This document shows positions 6,117-12,554 of a stretch of DNA of 12,554 nucleotides, piece by piece (the stretch's first letter is position 1; each line of letters starts with the position of its first letter). The position numbers and the translations under genes are program-made. Source of the stretch: Phycisphaerae bacterium. Lineage in GTDB: Bacteria; Planctomycetota; Phycisphaerae; JAAYCJ01. The notes below the pieces were generated by a model. It worked only from the letters and a program-made list of their open reading frames with translations. It had not been told where the DNA came from and ran no database searches. Location of the stretch: positions 1 to 12,554 of the forward strand of contig WFQY01000338.1 of the NCBI GenBank assembly GCA_015486815.1, written 5' to 3'.

Positions 6117-8066
6117 ATGTTTACCCCCGGAATTAGAGGTTATTGTGGGTCTGTTAGTTGGCAGTTATTCACTTCGCAGATAAAGCAGGCACAAGAATTA
6201 CTCGATAAGGAAAAGCAGACAAAAGCTCAGCTTGATACGCCTGAAAAAATTCATCAGCACGCAGATAAGATGAGAGAGTTTTTTCTGCAAGCTATCGGCG
6301 GAATTCCCGACGATGGCAGTGAACTCGAGCCGAAAATTACAGGAGTAATCAAGCGAGATAAATATCGAATCGAAAAAGTAATTTATCATTCACTTGCGAA
6401 TTATCCGGTAACAGCTAATCTTTATGTGCCTGAAAATTTGAGTGCCCCTGCGCCTGCTGTTTTGCTTTGCTGCGGACATTCGTATGAAGCGAAGGCTGCC
6501 ATCGGTTATCATCAACAAGCTTGTCTGCTTGCTAAAAATGGATTTGTCGTAATGGTCTTCGATCCGCCGGGACAAGGTGAACGAATGCAGCTAATCGATA
6601 GAAGTACCGGCTCGCAGATTGTTCAATGGGGCTCACGTGAGCATAGTTATGTCGGGCTTGCTTCTACGCTCATCGGAGAAAATATTTGCAGATATTTTAT
6701 TCGCGATGGTATCCGTGCGATTGATTATCTGTCCAGCAGAGATGAAGTTGATAGTTCCAAAATCGGAGTAACGGGTACTTCGGGCGGTGGTACGCAAAGC
6801 TGTTATCTTATGCTGGCAGAGCCGAGAATATCAGCTGCTGCACCGGCGTGCTATGTTACCGAACGATTAACTTATATGAAAATGTTCCACCCACATGACG
6901 GTGAACAAAACATTTTCGGACATATTCCAGCTGGGTTTAACTATTCCGATTTTCTAATAGCTTTTGCACCCAAGCCTGTGCTACTGTTGACCGTCGCTTA
7001 CGATTTCTTCCCGATAGAAGGCGTTATAGAAACATACAATACTGCAAAGAAAATATATGCTACACTCGGAGCTGAGGATAACTGTCAGATGGTAACCGAT
7101 GTTAGCGTGCATTCATTAACACTCAAGCTCAGGCAGCAATCCGTAGCGTTTTTCGGGAAAGTGTTGATGGGCAAATCATCCGACGAATTTGATATGGAAA
7201 ATGACGAGCCATTAACCAATGAAGAGTTGAATTGTACGAAATCGGGACAGGTGTTGGTCGATTTTCCCGAACTACCGAGTTTGATGGATAAGATAACGTC
7301 GCAGTTTCCCGAGCAATCGAAACTCACGGGAGAAAAACTTCGAGGGCATATAAAAGCGCTCGTCTATCATAATCGTCAAGGTGATACGATTTATCCGAGG
7401 GTAATTGACAAGACGGTTGATATAAAACAGCTATGTATAGAGCATATATTTTTCTTTAGCGAGCCTGACATTGTCGTTGCTGGCGAATTGATAAGACCTG
7501 TGAGGCTTGATGGTAAAAAAATCGCTGCTACTATCGCCCTGCTTGCCGATGGCAGTGATTCTCTGCGCTCGCATGACAGATGGACGCAAATCGCTCGGAT
7601 GACTTCACCAAATCGAGCGGTATTTGTCTTCGATGTCAGAGGTATCGGAGCTGTAAAACAAACCGGAGGCAGTCAGGATAGGGAATCGTATAAGTCTATG
7701 TACGGTACTTTATTCAAGTTTGCATACAATAGCTGGATGCTTGGTGATAATTTCGTATGTCAGTGGGCTTATGATGTACTTCGCGCGATTGAGATGCTCA
7801 GAAATCGTGATGATATTATCGAAGATGATATTGCAATCTATGGAGAAGATGATGTAGCAGTGCCGGGGCTATTGGCAGCTGTTGTCGATGATAAGATAAA
7901 AACCGCACAATTCAAGAATTTACCGACTTCATATAAGCAAGCGATGAAGCAAACATATTACGATCGTGGTAATATCAACGAATGGACAGCTATTCACGGT
8001 ATGCTCCGAGATTTCGATATTCCCGATCTGCTTGATATTATCAACAACCGAGCCAAAGAGCGGTAA
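6117..8066 (+). CDS. Two-domain alpha/beta hydrolase, acetyl-xylan-esterase-like
   Basis: The 649-residue protein has a complete N-terminal alpha/beta hydrolase domain (about 70-355). The nucleophile elbow is GTSGGG with Ser222, an oxyanion/strand landmark is FDPPGQGER (148-156), the likely acid is Asp296 (YDFFPIEG) and the likely base is His332. This arrangement matches the acetyl-xylan-esterase/dienelactone-hydrolase superfamily. The C-terminal half (about 445-645) repeats the fold: VFDVRGIG (504-511) aligns with FDPPGQG, but the elbow position reads YGEDDVAVP (575-583) with no GxSxG serine, so this half looks inactive. LRDFDIPDLLDII near the end is a recurrent feature of such proteins. No signal peptide is evident, so it is probably cytoplasmic. 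AGGAG (6105-6109) sits 7 nt before the ATG, 21 bp after the acetyltransferase gene. Esterase or deacetylase activity is inferred; the substrate is unknown. Confidence 0.82.
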   Translation: MFTPGIRGYCGSVSWQLFTSQIKQAQELLDKEKQTKAQLDTPEKIHQHADKMREFFLQAIGGIPDDGSELEPKITGVIKRDKYRIEKVIYHSLANYPVTANLYVPENLSAPAPAVLLCCGHSYEAKAAIGYHQQACLLAKNGFVVMVFDPPGQGERMQLIDRSTGSQIVQWGSREHSYVGLASTLIGENICRYFIRDGIRAIDYLSSRDEVDSSKIGVTGTSGGGTQSCYLMLAEPRISAAAPACYVTERLTYMKMFHPHDGEQNIFGHIPAGFNYSDFLIAFAPKPVLLLTVAYDFFPIEGVIETYNTAKKIYATLGAEDNCQMVTDVSVHSLTLKLRQQSVAFFGKVLMGKSSDEFDMENDEPLTNEELNCTKSGQVLVDFPELPSLMDKITSQFPEQSKLTGEKLRGHIKALVYHNRQGDTIYPRVIDKTVDIKQLCIEHIFFFSEPDIVVAGELIRPVRLDGKKIAATIALLADGSDSLRSHDRWTQIARMTSPNRAVFVFDVRGIGAVKQTGGSQDRESYKSMYGTLFKFAYNSWMLGDNFVCQWAYDVLRAIEMLRNRDDIIEDDIAIYGEDDVAVPGLLAAVVDDKIKTAQFKNLPTSYKQAMKQTYYDRGNINEWTAIHGMLRDFDIPDLLDIINNRAKER

Positions 8067-8198
8067 AACAAAATATAGCTTCTTGCGCAATCCTATCGCA
8101 TCCCAATATATATTTATGCGTATATTACTCAAACTGACCGATTCTAAATACTGTTTTTACGTAACTCTTTATTATTTACCAACAATTATACACAAGCT

Positions 8199-8225
8199 GT
8201 CATTCCCGCGGAAGCGGGAATCCAT
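8199..8225. repeat. Palindromic repeat ATTCCCGC-GGAA-GCGGGAAT
   Basis: A perfect 8-bp stem (8202-8209 with 8214-8221) closes a GGAA tetraloop. It resembles a GC-rich 'CATTCCCGC...GCGGGAATCC' intergenic palindrome I recall from unrelated bacteria. GGAATCCA (8217-8224) is also inverted at 8242-8249 (TGGATTCC). It lies inside the MITE-like element. No T-run follows, so it is not a standard terminator, though it could slow transcription leaving the esterase gene. Confidence 0.6.
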
Positions 8226-8247
8226 ACTCTCACCGACCAAGTGGATT

Positions 8248-8310
8248 CCGCATCTCCACTTCGTTCCGTGCGGTCCCAACGGGATGCCTTCGGTAAATGA
8301 CGCCGTGGGA
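8248..8310. repeat. Two further hairpins inside the MITE-like element
   Basis: CCGCA (8248-8252) pairs with TGCGG (8269-8273) around a 16-nt loop. Immediately after, TCCCA plus CGG (8274-8282, one bulged A) pairs with CCGTGGGA (8303-8310). ATTTACC (8174-8180) on the left of the element is inverted as GGTAAAT (8292-8298), so the whole interior can fold on itself in more than one way. No coding sense is apparent. Confidence 0.4.
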
Positions 8311-8316
8311 ACAAAT

Positions 8317-8332
8317 GATTTTGTACAAAATC
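8317..8332. repeat. Perfect 16-bp palindrome GATTTTGTACAAAATC
   Basis: The two 8-base halves (8317-8324, 8325-8332) are exact reverse complements without a spacer, and the right half overlaps the inner end of the right terminal repeat. The left end of the element lacks it. A spacer-free dyad is the shape of a dimeric repressor operator, and it lies about 36 bp upstream of the lipoprotein promoter candidate; it may equally be a transposase-binding or structural feature. Confidence 0.4.
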
Positions 8333-8367
8333 GGTCAGTTTGAGTACATTATTATAAATGCGAACAG

Positions 8368-8396
8368 TTGCAGTTATCGGGATTTTAGGGTATGAT
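8368..8396 (+). promoter_or_regulatory. Possible promoter for the lipoprotein gene
   Basis: TATGAT at 8391-8396 matches 5 of 6 bases of the -10 consensus and sits 17 bp after TTGCAG (8368-8373), a weak -35 with 3 of 6 matches. It is just outside the right end of the MITE-like element and about 30 bp before the chosen start at 8427. Its position after the mobile element suggests the lipoprotein is transcribed on its own rather than from the esterase operon. Confidence 0.35.
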
Positions 8397-8426
8397 AATA
8401 TATACAGGCCACTGGAGATTTATCTT

Positions 8427-10403
8427 ATGAATAATTGCACAACCTCGCTTTGTCGAATTATATCCACTGTTTTCATCATATCGCTTATGTTGATTTATGG
8501 TTGTCCCGCACCGCCTAACCCCGCTAATCTTTATACGCTTACCACACAGGTAACAGGCCAGGGCACAGTATATCCTTCGGGCGGAAGTTATGTTTCCGGT
8601 TCTATCGTTCAGCTCCGTGCGATACCGTCAGCCGGCTGGTCGTTCGACCATTGGGCTGGCGATATTACAGGCACAAATAATCCGAAGACCATTACAATGA
8701 ATGCGAACATAACAGCAGTTGCGGTTTTTGTCTCATCAAGTGTCAATCGTGCGCCAGAGGCTTACGATCTGATGGTCTCTACGGAACGCAATAACTCCGT
8801 CAATATAACGCTGCAAGCTGACGATAGGGATAATGACCCGCTGAGTTATCAGATAGTATCTGCCCCTACTCACGGAATACTTTCCGGCTCGCTGCCTAAT
8901 GTTATTTATAATCCGACATTCGGATATGTGGGTCCGGATAAGTTTACATACAAGGCAAACGATGGGCAGGCAGATAGCAATACCGCTACTGTCAATATTG
9001 TCGTAACCGAACCTGCTTCTACCGGTTGGGCGAGAACTTTCGGTGCTATTAATACGGATATTATTCACGATGTAGCTGTCGGACCTAATGGTAATATATA
9101 TATTGTAGGCGAATTCCAAGACGTCGTCGATTTCGACCCGAGCGTAAATACAGCTCTATATCGAAGTGCTGGTCAGCGAGATGCCTTTCTCGCTAAATAC
9201 TCCGTTGATGGTACCTTCCAATGGGTAAGGACTATAGGTGGCCAGAACGACGATATCGGATATAGCGTCTCCGTCGATGGTAACGGTAATGTATATATCG
9301 TAGGCAGTTTCCACGCAACTATTACCGTTGACAATCCGAGCGGAACAATCGAACAAAGCAATGGCGGAGCAGACATATTCCTTGCAAAATTCACACCCGC
9401 AGGCACGCTCGTATGGTCGCATTCGATTGGCGGGCCGGGCGATGATGAGGCGTTCGCAAGTGCAGTCGATGCGTTTGGCAATTTATACATAGGCGGATAT
9501 TTCGAGCAATCGGTAGATTTCGACCCGACCTCGGGTATGGATAGCAAAACGTCAGCGGGTCAGCGAGATGCATTTTTGTCGAAGATAATCACATCGACGG
9601 GCGATTATGGCTGGACTGTTATTTTTGGCGGGCCTGGAGCGGACGATGCTATTACCGGAGTTGCGGGAGATGCCAACGGGAACATTTACGCTGCCGGTTA
9701 TTTCGGTAATTACATTGCACTAAATCCCAACGGCTCGTCAACAAAAGTAAATACAAAAGGTCAAAGCGATGCATTTGTTGTTAAACTTAATAGTAATCAC
9801 GGTTATCTTTGGGGATATACCATAGGTGGCGCCGGTGAAGATCGGGCGATGAGTGTAGCGAGCACAGGTGTAGGAAATATCGTCCTTGGCGGTTACTTCG
9901 AGCAGACAGTAAATCTCGACCCAACTGGCGGGAGTAGTATGGCGAATTCGGCGGGTGGTACCGACGGATTTGTAATCGCTTTGAATGCGACGGGAAATTT
10001 CCAATGGGCACATCAAATAGGCGGGATTGGCGACGATTTGATTATGGATGTCGCCCTCGAAGATACCTCCGGTAATGTATATGTAGTAGGTGGATTTCAG
10101 GGTACGGTCGATTTTGATTTCAGCGGTGGGCTTGACCAGTACACTTCGTTCGGAAACTCATTTGATGCATTCATCACAAAGATGACAGCTACCGGTAATT
10201 ATCTGTTTACACGCACTTTCGGCAGTAATGGTACGGATATTTTCAACGGTGTAAGTTCAGCTCCTACGACATTGCTGACTTATGCGGGTGGATTTTTCCA
10301 GCAGACGGTTGATTTCGACCCAAGTGCCAGTGAGCAAAAGCATACCGCATTCGGAGCTGAAGATTGCTGTCTGATAAAACTTACATCTGCCGGTGGATGG
10401 TAG
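8427..10403 (+). CDS. Lipoprotein with InlB-like repeat, cadherin-like domain and seven-repeat beta-propeller
   Basis: The 658-residue product starts at ATG 8427, preceded by GGAG (8414-8417). An in-frame ATG at 8358 would add 23 residues before the signal peptide and overlap the promoter candidate, so it is rejected. A hydrophobic signal (10-24) ends in IYGC, with Cys26 as the lipidation site. Domains in order: a bacterial InlB/Flg_new-type repeat (about 36-101, GQGTVYPSGGSY and GWSFDHWAGD); a cadherin-like Ig domain (about 107-193, DRDNDPLSY, GPDKFTYKANDG); then seven tandem units of about 65 residues (200-658) with the pattern D-x-A-x-x-V, GNIYIVGxF, VDFDP, DAFLAK, W-x-x-x-IGG. Repeat 1 opens with the W-ARTFG strand that repeat 7 lacks, as expected for 'velcro' closure of a seven-bladed propeller. 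It is probably exported and surface- or periplasm-anchored, binding a ligand or glycan; the function is unknown. Confidence 0.85.
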   Translation: MNNCTTSLCRIISTVFIISLMLIYGCPAPPNPANLYTLTTQVTGQGTVYPSGGSYVSGSIVQLRAIPSAGWSFDHWAGDITGTNNPKTITMNANITAVAVFVSSSVNRAPEAYDLMVSTERNNSVNITLQADDRDNDPLSYQIVSAPTHGILSGSLPNVIYNPTFGYVGPDKFTYKANDGQADSNTATVNIVVTEPASTGWARTFGAINTDIIHDVAVGPNGNIYIVGEFQDVVDFDPSVNTALYRSAGQRDAFLAKYSVDGTFQWVRTIGGQNDDIGYSVSVDGNGNVYIVGSFHATITVDNPSGTIEQSNGGADIFLAKFTPAGTLVWSHSIGGPGDDEAFASAVDAFGNLYIGGYFEQSVDFDPTSGMDSKTSAGQRDAFLSKIITSTGDYGWTVIFGGPGADDAITGVAGDANGNIYAAGYFGNYIALNPNGSSTKVNTKGQSDAFVVKLNSNHGYLWGYTIGGAGEDRAMSVASTGVGNIVLGGYFEQTVNLDPTGGSSMANSAGGTDGFVIALNATGNFQWAHQIGGIGDDLIMDVALEDTSGNVYVVGGFQGTVDFDFSGGLDQYTSFGNSFDAFITKMTATGNYLFTRTFGSNGTDIFNGVSSAPTTLLTYAGGFFQQTVDFDPSASEQKHTAFGAEDCCLIKLTSAGGW

Positions 10404-10584
10404 TTGATGATTAGCTGCTCAATACAAGCATTTCGATACGTCCCGTCCCGATGGGACGGGACTACTCAATGCCCGAGCGCGAAGGGGCTATTTGACAGAA
10501 GTATTTTAGCACGCCCGTTTAAGTTGATCGGTATAAGCATAAATCAGTTGAGTAAATCCGTCGCCGAAGATACACTATGTCTCT
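10404..10584. other. Intergenic gap with hairpin and short inverted ends
   Basis: This 181-bp gap between the lipoprotein and kinase genes has no convincing gene; a small open frame here (to 10613) reads through the hairpin and into the kinase, so it is a chance frame. It holds the hairpin at 10440-10462, and TACTCAA (10463-10469) is inverted as TTGAGTA (10548-10554), bounding a 92-bp stretch. The same TACTCAA begins the 8126 element. A lone TTGACA (10492-10497) has no partner -10. No terminator with a T-run is visible. Confidence 0.4.
10440..10462. repeat. Perfect hairpin, 10-bp GC-rich stem with GAT loop
   Basis: GTCCCGTCCC (10440-10449) and GGGACGGGAC (10453-10462) are exact reverse complements around a 3-nt loop. 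It lies 36 bp after the lipoprotein stop. The stem is strong enough to stall RNA polymerase or protect an mRNA 3' end, but no T-run follows. It looks like a dispersed intergenic palindrome of the REP type, though a single copy in this window cannot prove that. Confidence 0.6.
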
Positions 10585-11331
10585 ATGAACGAGACGGTAA
10601 ACAAACGGAATAATGCTATAGAGCAGCTAAGCAGGCTTACGGGCGGACTTGCGCACGAGATTCGCAATCCATTGTCAACGCTGAAGGTAAACCTTCAACT
10701 ATTAGCGGAAGATTTAAGAGAATTTGCCAAAGACGATACCGATAAGCTCCGCCGATCGCTACTGCGGATAGAAACAATGCGCCGGGAAGTTGACAGACTC
10801 AGCGACATACTCGACGATTTCATACAATTCGTAAAATATCGTAAAATCGAATATAAACCCTGCGATATAAATCGGCTAATAGAGCAATTGGTTGATTTCT
10901 ATGAGCCACAAGCGCGCAATCACGGAATAAGAATAAGATGTCAATATCATCAAGCCCCGCTAATAGGCAATGTGGATGATGATATGCTCAAACAGGCGAT
11001 ACTGAATTTGTTTATAAACGCTCAGCAGGCTATGCCCGAAGGTGGTGAGCTTATAATTAAAACATCACAACAGAAAGATAAAATTAAGATAGAGGTGATT
11101 GATACAGGCGTAGGAATCGAACATAATAGTGAGGAAGAACTCTATAAAATATTCGAAGCCTATTATTCGACCAAAAAAGAAGGTACGGGGTTGGGTTTGG
11201 CGATGACGAAACGAATAATCGAACAGCATAACGGGACGATTACCGTGCATAGTGAACGAGGAAAGGGAACGAGCTTTACCATAACCCTACCCGCGGAGAA
11301 CAAGGGTTCGGAGAAAATACAGGATGCGTAA
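10585..11331 (+). CDS. Soluble NtrB-like sensor histidine kinase
   Basis: The 248-residue protein is only the kinase core: no membrane segment, PAS, GAF or HAMP domain precedes it. The dimerisation domain has LAHEIRNPLSTLK with phosphoacceptor His24. The ATP-binding domain has the N box (NLFINAQQA, 141-149), G1 box DTGVGI (173-178), F-box-like IFEAYYSTK (189-197) and G2 box GTGLGLA (200-206). It should autophosphorylate and pass phosphate to the regulator whose start codon overlaps its stop by 8 bp. An in-frame stop at 10549-10551 and the lack of another ATG or GTG fix the start at 10585, though no clear ribosome binding site is seen. The signal must reach it through a partner protein or the short N-terminus. 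The target is unknown. Confidence 0.9.
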   Translation: MNETVNKRNNAIEQLSRLTGGLAHEIRNPLSTLKVNLQLLAEDLREFAKDDTDKLRRSLLRIETMRREVDRLSDILDDFIQFVKYRKIEYKPCDINRLIEQLVDFYEPQARNHGIRIRCQYHQAPLIGNVDDDMLKQAILNLFINAQQAMPEGGELIIKTSQQKDKIKIEVIDTGVGIEHNSEEELYKIFEAYYSTKKEGTGLGLAMTKRIIEQHNGTITVHSERGKGTSFTITLPAENKGSEKIQDA

Positions 11332-12554
11332 AGGAAGTGTGTTAATAGTCGAAGATGAAACCGCACACGCAGAAGCTATTGCGGAAGGACTTATGCGGGC
11401 GGATTTCGAATGTACAATTGCTAATACAGGCGAGCAAGCGGTTAAAGAGCTAAATGAGCGTCCGTTCGACGTGGTGATTACCGATTACAAACTCGGACAA
11501 TCGGTAAACGGAATGGATATACTCCGTCAGACAAAGGAAAAATGGCCTGAAACCGAAGTTGTGTTGATAACCGCTCACGGTAGCGAACAGCTTGCTCGCG
11601 AAGCGCTTCGTAAAGAAAATGCTTACGATTATCTCACCAAACCTATCGACCTCGATGAGCTTCGTCAAATTGTTGCGAGAGCTGCGAAGCAAGCGCAGAC
11701 TTCTCGCGAAAATCGGCTACTCAAACGTCAGCTTGACGAACAATTTGGCGTCGAGAATATTATTTGCGTATCGCCGGCAATGAAACGAATATTACGTATC
11801 GTAAAGCAGGTAGCACCGACCAACATTACAGTACTGCTGCAGGGCGAGTCGGGCACGGGCAAAGACCTTATTGCTAACGCTATTCATCAGAATTCGCCAC
11901 GGAAGAGCAAACGTATGGTAACCCTCGATTGTGCAGGGCTAAGCGAAGGAGTACTCGAATCGGAACTATTCGGACACGTCAAAGGCGCATTTACCGGAGC
12001 GGTTTCTTCTCGGAAGGGGCGTTTCGAATTTGCCGACGGCAGTACGTTATTTTTAGACGAAATAGGTGATATGCCCCTGACGATGCAAGCTAAACTGCTA
12101 CGCGCTCTGGAAAACAGGGAAATCGTTCCGGTCGGTTCGAACGAACCCATAAGTGTCGATGTTAGGCTAATCAGTGCTACCAATCGCGATTTGGCACAAG
12201 CTGTCAAAGAGAAAAAATTTCGTGAAGATTTATATTTCAGAATCAAAGGCGTAACGTTGAAAATTCCACCGTTGAGGGAACGCAAAGAAGACATTCCCGT
12301 TTTGATAGAGCATTTCCTCAAAAAATTCAACGAGGAACACGGACGAGACATAAAAGGCATTACTTCGCAAGCGAGAAACATTCTCATCAATTATCATTGG
12401 CCTGGCAATGTACGTGAGTTGAAAAATTGTATCGAATCGATGGCTATCCTAACGGACAAGGATACTCTCGATGTGGAAGATATTTCCGAAGAAATTCGCT
12501 CGCAAACATCGGAAACGACGACAGCTATTGTCCCGCTGACTAGCCTTGCGGGTA
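11324..12554 (+). CDS. Sigma-54-dependent response regulator (NtrC family), cut by the window end
   Basis: The frame stays open from ATG 11324 to the window edge (410 codons), so the C-terminal DNA-binding domain is not visible in full. The receiver domain (about 5-120) has the acidic pair Glu10/Asp11, phosphoacceptor Asp54 (ITDYKLG), Thr83 (LITAHG) and Lys106 (LTKP). The AAA+ domain (about 145-385) has Walker A GESGTGKD (174-181), the sigma-54 contact loop GAFTGA (221-226), Walker B TLFLDEIG (241-248), the FREDLYFRI region (299-307) with a likely arginine finger, and WPGNVREL (359-366). It should activate sigma-54 promoters once phosphorylated by the upstream kinase; the ATGCGTAA overlap suggests coupled translation, with GGAG at 11310-11313 as a modest ribosome binding site. 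The regulon cannot be told from this window. Confidence 0.93.
   Translation, partial: MRKGSVLIVEDETAHAEAIAEGLMRADFECTIANTGEQAVKELNERPFDVVITDYKLGQSVNGMDILRQTKEKWPETEVVLITAHGSEQLAREALRKENAYDYLTKPIDLDELRQIVARAAKQAQTSRENRLLKRQLDEQFGVENIICVSPAMKRILRIVKQVAPTNITVLLQGESGTGKDLIANAIHQNSPRKSKRMVTLDCAGLSEGVLESELFGHVKGAFTGAVSSRKGRFEFADGSTLFLDEIGDMPLTMQAKLLRALENREIVPVGSNEPISVDVRLISATNRDLAQAVKEKKFREDLYFRIKGVTLKIPPLRERKEDIPVLIEHFLKKFNEEHGRDIKGITSQARNILINYHWPGNVRELKNCIESMAILTDKDTLDVEDISEEIRSQTSETTTAIVPLTSLAG

Larger units (their letters stand above)
8126..8346. mobile_element. MITE-like non-autonomous element with 16-bp terminal inverted repeats and TA flanks
   Basis: CTCAAACTGACCGATT at 8128-8143 is perfectly inverted at 8329-8344 (AATCGGTCAGTTTGAG), and a TA dinucleotide sits just outside each end (8126-8127, 8345-8346). 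The match stops exactly beyond the TA pair. The 217-bp interior has no supported gene and contains several hairpins. Terminal inverted repeats, a TA target duplication, small size and lack of a transposase are the form of a MITE of the IS630/Tc1-mariner kind; the family is an inference. It fills most of the 8067-8426 gap, 61 bp after the esterase stop. The alternative is a long-range RNA stem of 18 bp acting as an attenuator, but the abrupt ends favour a mobile element. Confidence 0.6.

Noticed and set aside
8248..8310. CRISPR-like repeats
   Set aside because: The hairpins differ in sequence and there are no regularly spaced identical repeats anywhere in the window.
7966..8343. 125-residue open frame on the + strand across the esterase end and the MITE-like element
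   Set aside because: It overlaps the esterase C-terminus in another frame and reads through the hairpins and terminal repeat; its sequence looks like translated repeat DNA.
10492..10519. TTGACA as a promoter -35 upstream of the kinase
   Set aside because: No acceptable -10 sequence lies 16-18 bp downstream; the region there is GC-rich.
10507..10522. TAGCAC-N5-TTTAAG as a sigma-54 promoter for the kinase
   Set aside because: It lacks the conserved GC of the -12 element and the GG of the -24 element.
10404..10613. 69-residue open frame after the lipoprotein gene
   Set aside because: It reads through a perfect palindrome and into the kinase in a different frame, with no ribosome binding site or family resemblance.
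11718..11731. TACTCAAACGTCAG as a third copy of the element terminus
   Set aside because: It falls inside the regulator's coding sequence at a linker helix (RLLKRQL) and has no inverted partner; it is best taken as chance.

Overview
This is a bacterial stretch of roughly mid-40s %GC (estimated by eye), with every convincing gene on the + strand and short intergenic gaps. RNase Y, the YmdB-type phosphoesterase, NfeD/SPFH, XseA and an NtrB/NtrC-like pair with an intact sigma-54 contact motif point to a chromosome, not a plasmid or phage. The 'VDFDP' propeller repeats, the soluble short histidine kinase and the two-domain esterase made me think of Planctomycetota (Phycisphaerae-like) or a related uncultured lineage. 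That is recalled resemblance only, and I hold it with low confidence.

Layout. Positions 1-272 are non-coding and can be folded by hand into a long interrupted rod (31-186) of the general shape of 6S RNA, just upstream of rny. From 279 to 8066 there is a tightly packed run: rny (279-1835), a ymdB-family phosphodiesterase (1867-2712), short nfeD (2789-3250), an SPFH/stomatin gene (3253-4179), xseA (4169-5638, overlapping), an ArgA-like GNAT acetyltransferase (5616-6095, overlapping) and a two-domain alpha/beta hydrolase of acetyl-xylan-esterase type (6117-8066). The first part joins RNA turnover to membrane-quality and DNA-repair housekeeping. The esterase at the end may be a separate metabolic add-on.

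Positions 8067-8426 are the most unusual non-coding part. A 217-bp segment has perfect 16-bp terminal inverted repeats flanked by TA on both sides, the form of a non-autonomous (MITE-like) insertion, and is filled with hairpins. Next is a lipoprotein gene (8427-10403) encoding an InlB-like repeat, a cadherin-like domain and seven tandem repeats that should close into a seven-bladed beta-propeller. The gap after it (10404-10584) has a perfect 10-bp-stem hairpin and a pair of short inverted ends sharing TACTCAA with the first element.

The window finishes with a two-component pair: a soluble histidine kinase (10585-11331) overlapping by 8 bp a sigma-54-dependent response regulator (11324 to the window edge, cut off before its DNA-binding domain). 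I see no CRISPR array, tRNA, rRNA, transposase or convincing new multi-gene system. The best leads are the MITE-like element, the 6S-like RNA candidate and the accessory lipoprotein between the repeat-bearing gaps.
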